Origin: Paractinoplanes maris
GTDB taxonomy: Bacteria > Actinomycetota > Actinomycetes > Mycobacteriales > Micromonosporaceae
Direction of reading: 5' to 3'
Length of the DNA stretch: 64,000 nt
Assembly: GCF_023544465.1 (NCBI RefSeq)
Contig: NZ_JALPVL010000002.1
Coordinates: 558,001-622,000 of the forward strand
Under the pieces are notes generated by a model, which saw only the letters and a program-made list of their open reading frames with translations, was not told the DNA's origin and ran no database searches. Shown here piece by piece: positions 60,169 through 64,000 of the stretch. How positions within the stretch are numbered: the first letter of the stretch is position 1; every line of letters starts with the position of its first letter. The position numbers and the translations under genes are program-made.

Positions 60169-60795
60169 ATGACCCTGCCCCTTCTCGTTGTCACCGCGGT
60201 GGCCGCTGAGGCGGAAGCCGTGCGGGCCGGTGCCGACCCCGCTCATGTCGTGGTCGAGCCGGTCGGGGTGGGGCCCGCCGCGGCCGCCGCCGGCACCGCG
60301 CGCCTGCTGGCCACCGGCCGATACCGCGCCGTCGTCTCCGCCGGGATCGCCGGCGGCTTCCCCGGCCGGGCCCCAGTCGGCGCCGTCGTGCTCGGCGCCC
60401 GCAGCATCGCCGCCGACCTCGGCGCCGAGACCCCCGACGGCTTCCTCCCGGTCGAGGAGCTCGGCTTCGGCACCAGCGTGGTCCCAGCCGATCCCGCACT
60501 CCTGAAGGCGCTCGCCACCGAGCTTCCCCACGCCATCGTCGGCGACGTCGTGACCCTGAGCACGGTCACCGGCACCCAGTCGACCGCCGACCGCCTGGCC
60601 GCGAGTTATCCACAGGCTGTGGCCGAAGCCATGGAGGGTTACGGCGTCGCCGTGGCCGCCGCCGGCTTCCCCTTCGCCGAGCTGCGCACCATCTCCAACG
60701 CGATCGGCCCGCGAGACCGGTCGGCGTGGCGGCTCAAGGAGGCCTTCGCCGCGTTATCCACAGCTTCTGGGCGGTTGTGGACAGCCTGTGGATAA
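60169..60795 (+). CDS. mqnB: Futalosine hydrolase
   Basis: The 208-residue nucleoside-phosphorylase-fold protein begins MTLPLLVVTAVAAEAEAVRA. It contains VVSAGIAGGFPGRAPVGAVVLG and the purine-binding MEGYGVAVAAAG, with Glu in the ME position typical of MTAN/futalosine hydrolases, then RTISNAIGPRDRSAW. It splits futalosine to dehypoxanthinyl futalosine and hypoxanthine in the alternative menaquinone pathway. The mqnD gene 71 bp downstream supports this. Unusually, its last codons (STASGRLWTACG) are written in DnaA-box sequence. Confidence 0.88.
   Translation: MTLPLLVVTAVAAEAEAVRAGADPAHVVVEPVGVGPAAAAAGTARLLATGRYRAVVSAGIAGGFPGRAPVGAVVLGARSIAADLGAETPDGFLPVEELGFGTSVVPADPALLKALATELPHAIVGDVVTLSTVTGTQSTADRLAASYPQAVAEAMEGYGVAVAAAGFPFAELRTISNAIGPRDRSAWRLKEAFAALSTASGRLWTACG
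60606..60795. promoter_or_regulatory. DnaA-box cluster inside the 3' part of mqnB
   Basis: TTATCCACA occurs at 60606-60614 and 60754-60762 on the plus strand and at 60787-60795 on the minus strand. A one-mismatch box (CTGTCCACA) is at 60776-60784 on the minus strand. The last box contains the mqnB stop codon. With the two upstream boxes there are five exact sites in under 800 bp. Confidence 0.6.
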
Positions 60796-60853
60796 CTTCA
60801 CCGTGTGGGATGAGAGACAGCGGCGGCAATGCCTGTTGACCATGCGCACCCTC

Positions 60854-60859
60854 TAGCGT
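60854..60859 (+). promoter_or_regulatory. Candidate -10 of a leaderless mqnD promoter
   Basis: TAGCGT lies 7 nt before the GTG at 60867, with no Shine-Dalgarno. The nearly identical TAGCGTTGA precedes the gene at 63180. Confidence 0.45.
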
Positions 60860-60866
60860 TGACGCC

Positions 60867-61703
60867 GTGGCGCTCTCACTCGCGGTCTCCCCGTGCCCCA
60901 ACGACACGTTCGTCTTCCATGCTCTCGTGCATGGGCTCATCCCCGGCGCTCCCGAGGTCGATCTGACCTTCGCCGACGTCGACGTGACCAACACGGCCGC
61001 CGAGCGGGGCGAGTTCGATCTGGTGAAGGTCAGCTACGCGGCGCTGCCCTGGCTGCTCGACGACTACGAGCTGCTGCCCACCGGCGGCGCCCTCGGCCGG
61101 GGCTGCGGTCCGCTGGTGCTGGCCCGCGAGCCCGGCCTCGACCTGGCCGGCAAGACCGTGGCCGTGCCGGGTGACCGCACGACGGCCTATCTGCTTTTCC
61201 GCCTCTGGTCGGCCGACCGCGCCCCGGGCCGCATCGAGGTCGTGCCGTTCCACCAGATCATGCCCGGTGTCGCCGACGGCACGTTCGACGCCGGCCTGGT
61301 CATCCACGAGGCCCGGTTCACTTACCAGCGCTTCGGGCTCACGTCGCTGGCCGACCTGGGCGAGTGGTGGGAGTCCGACACCGGCCTGCCCATCCCGCTG
61401 GGCGCGATCCTGGCCAGGAAGGGTGTGGTCGACCCGGTCGAGGCGACCGAGTGGATCCGCAATTCGGTGAGCATGGCCTGGGCCAACCCGGACGCGAGCC
61501 GCGAGTTCATCCTGGCCAACGCGCAGGAGATGGAGCCCGAGGTCGTCCGGCAGCACATCGAGCTGTATGTCAACGAGTTCACTCTGGAGCTGGGCCGAGA
61601 CGGTTTCGCCGCCGCCGACGCCCTGTTGCAGCGTGCAGCGGCGGCGAACTTGACGCCGAGTCTGATGGCTCCGCTTCGCTCCGCGGGCGTAGGCGCCTTT
61701 TAA
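60867..61703 (+). CDS. mqnD: 1,4-dihydroxy-6-naphthoate synthase
   Basis: The 278-residue protein has a periplasmic-binding-protein-like fold and the MqnD opening LAVSPCPNDTFVFHALVHG. DLVKVSYAALPWLLDDYELL, GRGCGPLVLA, DRTTAYLLFRLW and GLVIHEARFTYQRFGL follow, the last with the catalytic-type His. It converts cyclic dehypoxanthinyl futalosine to dihydroxynaphthoate in the futalosine route to menaquinone. It follows mqnB on the same strand. A very large hairpin lies right after the stop. Confidence 0.93.
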   Translation: MALSLAVSPCPNDTFVFHALVHGLIPGAPEVDLTFADVDVTNTAAERGEFDLVKVSYAALPWLLDDYELLPTGGALGRGCGPLVLAREPGLDLAGKTVAVPGDRTTAYLLFRLWSADRAPGRIEVVPFHQIMPGVADGTFDAGLVIHEARFTYQRFGLTSLADLGEWWESDTGLPIPLGAILARKGVVDPVEATEWIRNSVSMAWANPDASREFILANAQEMEPEVVRQHIELYVNEFTLELGRDGFAAADALLQRAAAANLTPSLMAPLRSAGVGAF

Positions 61704-61791
61704 GTCGATGAGGGGACAGTCGATTTTCCGCCGTCCGCAAACCCGGCGGCCGTCGAAAAATCGTCTGTCCCCTCATCGACGACGCCTACGC
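61687..61791. repeat. Large imperfect inverted repeat between mqnD and the cold-shock gene
   Basis: Inner arms GTCGATGAGGGGACAG (61704-61719) and its exact complement (61765-61780) give a 16-bp stem, extended inward by a partly paired TCGATTTT/AAAAATCG region. Outer arms GCGTAGGCG (61687-61695) and CGCCTACGC (61783-61791) add 9 bp. It could act as a bidirectional terminator; its size suggests a mobile palindromic element. Confidence 0.7.
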
Positions 61792-61814
61792 GTGACGGCT
61801 CACAGTCGGACCCG

Positions 61815-62201
61815 TCAGACCTCGAATTCCTTGGCGACGGCGTGGACGAGTTGCGCGATCTTCTGGCCGACTCGCTTGTCGGGGTAGCGGCCGCGGCTCA
61901 GGCCCGGCTGCACCTGCGACTCCAGCAGCTTGATCATGTCTTCGACCATGCTGTGCAGCTCCTCGGCCGGCCGACGCCGCAACTCGGCCAGCGACGGCGG
62001 CGCGTCGATCAGCTTGAGGCCCATCGCCTGCGCGCCCTTGCGGCTGTCGACCACGCCGAACTCGACGCGCTGACCCGTCTTCAGCTCGGTCACCCCGGCC
62101 GGCAGCGCGCCCTTGGGCAGGAACACGTCGCCGCCCTCATCGCTGGTGACGAACCCGAATCCCTTCGTCGTGTCGTACCACTTCACTCGACCCGTGGGCA
62201 C
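61815..62201 (-). CDS. Cold-shock domain protein with C-terminal helical extension
   Basis: The protein has 128 residues from GTG 62201, which has GAGG 6 nt upstream; a GTG at 62219 lacks a Shine-Dalgarno. The cold-shock domain has GRVKWYDTTKGFGFVTSDEG with RNP1 (KGFGFV). The RNP2 region reads DVFLPKGAL instead of the usual VFVHxSA, and VEFGVVDSRKGAQAMGL closes the barrel. Residues 70-128 are helical (SLAELRRRPAEELHSMVEDM), about twice the usual CspA length. It binds single-stranded nucleic acid; the tail may mediate oligomerisation. Confidence 0.88.
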   Translation of the reverse strand: MPTGRVKWYDTTKGFGFVTSDEGGDVFLPKGALPAGVTELKTGQRVEFGVVDSRKGAQAMGLKLIDAPPSLAELRRRPAEELHSMVEDMIKLLESQVQPGLSRGRYPDKRVGQKIAQLVHAVAKEFEV

Positions 62202-62251
62202 CGCTGACCTCAACTTCACTCAATGGAAACAACCGCTCACCGCAAGGCTAC

Positions 62252-62875
62252 TTAGCCGCGGGCTCCGGGCCCAACTGCAATTTCCCGCAGCAGCGCCGGC
62301 AGCCCGGTGAGATCCTTCAACACGTACGACGCCCCGGCCTGTTCCAGCTCGCCCGGTGAGCACGGTCCGGTGGCCACGCCGATGCCCGGCACGCCGGCTG
62401 TCCGCGCGGCCACCATGTCCGCCACGTGATCTCCGACATACCAGCCGGCACCGTGCTCGATCAGCGCCGTCGCCTTGCCCTCGGCGAAGAGGTCACCGGC
62501 CAGTTCGTCGGCGACCAGGCCCAGGTGTTCGAGGTGCAGGGCGGCCAACCGGCCCAGTTTCGACGTGACGACCACGACACGGAGACCCATCTCACGCACC
62601 GCCGCCAGCGCCTCGACCGCGCCCGGCAGCGGCACGGCCGGGGTGATCGCGTAGTCGGGGTAGAGAGCCCGATAGGTGGTCACCGCCTCCTCGACCTGAT
62701 CGGCCGGGAACCAGTGGGCCAGCTCGGTCCGCAGCGGCGGCCCGAGCCGGGTGACCGCCAGGTCGGCGTCGACGAAGACGCCCGTTTTCGCGGTCAGCGC
62801 ACGATAGGCGGCTCGGATGCCCGGCCGGGAGTCGATCAGGGTCATATCCAGGTCGAACCCGACCGCATCGCTCAC
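62252..62875 (-). CDS. HAD-family phosphatase (phosphoglycolate phosphatase-like)
   Basis: The 207-residue protein starts at GTG 62875. HAD motif I is GFDLDMTLIDS, motif II is VVVVTSK, the conserved Lys lies near AEGKATAL, and motif IV is YVGDHVADMVAARTAG. The alpha-helical cap matches the Gph/pyrophosphatase-type HAD-IA group. Substrate is not determined by motif. The start overlaps the stop of the small upstream gene by 4 bp (GTGA), indicating co-translation. Confidence 0.85.
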   Translation of the reverse strand: MSDAVGFDLDMTLIDSRPGIRAAYRALTAKTGVFVDADLAVTRLGPPLRTELAHWFPADQVEEAVTTYRALYPDYAITPAVPLPGAVEALAAVREMGLRVVVVTSKLGRLAALHLEHLGLVADELAGDLFAEGKATALIEHGAGWYVGDHVADMVAARTAGVPGIGVATGPCSPGELEQAGASYVLKDLTGLPALLREIAVGPGARG

Positions 62876-63075
62876 GCGGGCGTGGACGGGATGTAGTGCA
62901 GCTCCTCGACCGGCAGCGGGAAGGTCTGGTCGTCACCGAAGGGCGACGGCGCCGCGGCCCGGTCGGAGAGGATCTCGGAGACGTTCATGTGTTCCTCGGG
63001 TCCGCGCGGCTGGGTCTGGCGGTCGGCGGCGCCGCCCTTGACGTCGGTTCCCGGCAGTGTGTTCTTCGCGGCCAC
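62872..63075 (-). CDS. Small acidic protein of unknown function
   Basis: The 67-residue soluble protein starts at GTG 63075 with AAGGGGA upstream. The central RQTQPRGPEEHMNVSEILSD and the terminal FPLPVEELHYIPSTPA look conserved rather than random, with acidic and Pro-rich composition. It is coupled to the HAD gene through GTGA and divergent from the helicase-like gene. I do not recognise the family. Confidence 0.6.
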   Translation of the reverse strand: MAAKNTLPGTDVKGGAADRQTQPRGPEEHMNVSEILSDRAAAPSPFGDDQTFPLPVEELHYIPSTPA

Positions 63076-63165
63076 GGATGTCCCCTTCAGTGTCCTTGCG
63101 AACTGTGTCCCGACAAGATCCCCGGCCCGGACGAGCCGGGCACTCCAATATCGTCCCACGGTCGC

Positions 63166-63171
63166 TAGCGT
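63166..63171 (+). promoter_or_regulatory. Candidate -10 of a leaderless promoter (helicase-like gene)
   Basis: TAGCGT lies 8 nt before the ATG at 63180, and no Shine-Dalgarno is present. The same TAGCGTTGA sequence precedes mqnD. Confidence 0.45.
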
Positions 63172-63179
63172 TGAACACG

Positions 63180-64000
63180 ATGGCCACCACATTCGCCGAT
63201 CACCTGCGGTCGCTGACGGACGAGGCGCTGAGCGCGCTCGTTCAGCTGCGCCCTGACCTAGTCGTGCCCGTGCCGGCCGACATCTCCGCCCTCGCCGTGC
63301 GGGCGCAGTCCCGCGGCTCGGTCGCGCGCTGCCTCGACGGCCTCGACGAGTTCACCCTGGCCATCCTCGATGCGGCCCGGCTCAGCCGGTCCCCCGAGAC
63401 CGCTCTGACCTCGGTCGACGCGATCCTCGAGCTGGCCGTGGACGTCGCTGGGGACGACGTCCGCATCGCGATCGACCGCCTCCGGGTCCGCTTCCTGCTC
63501 TTCGGCGGCGAGGAGGCGCTCCACCTGGTCGCCGCGATCGACGAGGTCACCTCGCCCTATCCGGCCGGTCTGGGCCGGCCCGCCGACTTCCTCGACCCGC
63601 AGGCGGCCGCGCTCTGCTCCGACAAGGCCAAGCTGCGCCGGACGGTGCTGGCCGCCCCCGCGGGGGCCCGGGCCGTACTCGACCGGCTCGCGGCCGGCCC
63701 GCCGATCGGCGCCCTGCGCCGCGAGTCGGTCGCCGAGCCCGTGCAGTGGCTGGTCGACAATCACGTCCTGGTGCCGATCAGTGAGGCCGGCCGGGCCCCG
63801 CGGGCCGACGGTGAGCTGGTCGAGCTGCCCCGCGAGGTCGGCCTGCTGCTGCGCCGGGACACTGGTCCGCTGGGTGCGCTGCGGCCCTTCCCGCCGATTC
63901 CCGAGGGCACCGTCCGCGACCCGAAATCGATCGACTCGGCGGGCGCCGGGCAGGTCATGGAGGCCGTCCGCAGCACGGAGGCCTTGCTCGAGGCGCTCGC
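63180..64000 (+). CDS. Helicase-associated (XPB/Ssl2 N-terminal-like) domain protein, 5' part
   Basis: The reading frame starts at ATG 63180 (MATTFADHLRSLTDEALSAL) and runs open to the end of the window, so only the first about 273 residues are visible. The N-terminal segment LLQLRPDL-like (ALVQLRPDLVVPVPADISAL), the helical DEFTLAILDAARLS block, and later winged-helix-like parts (PIGALRRESVAEPVQWLVDN) match the actinobacterial helicase-associated/XPB_DRD family that accompanies the XPB-type DNA repair helicase. No helicase motif has been reached yet. The function, probably in DNA repair or transcription, is inferred. Confidence 0.7.
   Translation, partial: MATTFADHLRSLTDEALSALVQLRPDLVVPVPADISALAVRAQSRGSVARCLDGLDEFTLAILDAARLSRSPETALTSVDAILELAVDVAGDDVRIAIDRLRVRFLLFGGEEALHLVAAIDEVTSPYPAGLGRPADFLDPQAAALCSDKAKLRRTVLAAPAGARAVLDRLAAGPPIGALRRESVAEPVQWLVDNHVLVPISEAGRAPRADGELVELPREVGLLLRRDTGPLGALRPFPPIPEGTVRDPKSIDSAGAGQVMEAVRSTEALLEAL

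Noticed and set aside
59999..60800. Possible chromosomal origin because of the DnaA boxes
   Set aside because: There is no dnaA, dnaN, rpmH, gyrB or parAB nearby, no AT-rich unwinding element, and the boxes lie largely in coding sequence. It is kept as a DnaA-box cluster only.
1..64000. Search for tRNA/rRNA genes, CRISPR arrays, transposases, integrases and phage genes
   Set aside because: None could be recognised by reading both strands. A tRNAscan-SE and ISfinder run would be decisive.

Overview
The window is high-GC DNA with actinobacterial features: GTG starts are frequent, coding third positions are strongly GC-biased, and futalosine-pathway menaquinone genes, SepH, DUF3027/DUF2530, a SARP-type regulator and c-di-AMP riboswitches of the actinobacterial type are all present. 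The gene content best fits Micromonosporaceae (Actinoplanes-like); this assignment is inferred from gene content, not from a marker-gene comparison. I see no rRNA, tRNA, CRISPR array, insertion sequence, prophage or conjugative gene. It reads as ordinary chromosome, densely packed with about 60 genes.

Layout. 1-5.4 kb: the end of a probable spsF-like cytidylyltransferase gene and an spsG/pseG-like gene (surface glycan or spore-coat sugar), a quinone reductase, a DHA2 efflux pump, an S66 LD-carboxypeptidase and an orphan LuxR-type regulator. 5.6-16.6 kb: a large SARP-LAL regulator followed by a complete sugar locus: lipoprotein binding protein, secreted GH2 enzyme with two AbfB (arabinofuranose-binding type) modules, double ATPase and two permeases. 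The transporter has the YtfQ-YtfR-YtfT-YjfF layout of a galactofuranose importer, so the locus looks like a secreted-hydrolase plus importer system for furanosides. 16.6-19.1 kb: an ECF sigma/anti-sigma pair and a secreted neprosin-family protein. 19.1-20.9 kb: a long non-coding stretch ending in a cysteine-rich leader peptide and an inverted repeat, then cysteine dioxygenase and rhodanese genes. 20.9-26.5 kb: TPR-GGDEF protein, lipoprotein, LacI regulator divergent from an MFS exporter across twin palindromes, Atu4866-like protein, TetR.

26.6-41.7 kb is rich in cell-envelope functions: a TagGH/Wzm-Wzt-like polysaccharide exporter, two divergent coiled-coil wall peptidases each behind its own ydaO-type (c-di-AMP) riboswitch, a GH65 phosphorylase with beta-phosphoglucomutase, an anti-sigma-type ATPase, a MalK/MsiK-like ATPase, a GT2-TagF fusion, a CDP-alcohol phosphotransferase and a PspC protein. 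41.8-57.9 kb carries metabolic genes (glutaryl-CoA-dehydrogenase-like, nitroreductase, aldose epimerase, pdxH, citrate synthase, serC), sepH with a translationally coupled 2H phosphodiesterase that seems to start at CTG, two more drug-type regulator/transporter pairs with palindromic operators, an NCS2 purine permease and DUF2530/DUF3027. 58-64 kb: an MFS protein with a long disordered tail, mqnB and mqnD with a cluster of DnaA boxes, a cold-shock protein, a HAD phosphatase and the start of a helicase-like gene.

A recurring feature is leaderless expression: at least a dozen genes have a TAnnnT-like -10 hexamer only 6-8 nt before the start codon and no Shine-Dalgarno, in several cases inside a repressor palindrome. 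All functional calls come from reading the sequence and recalling protein families; no database search was run.
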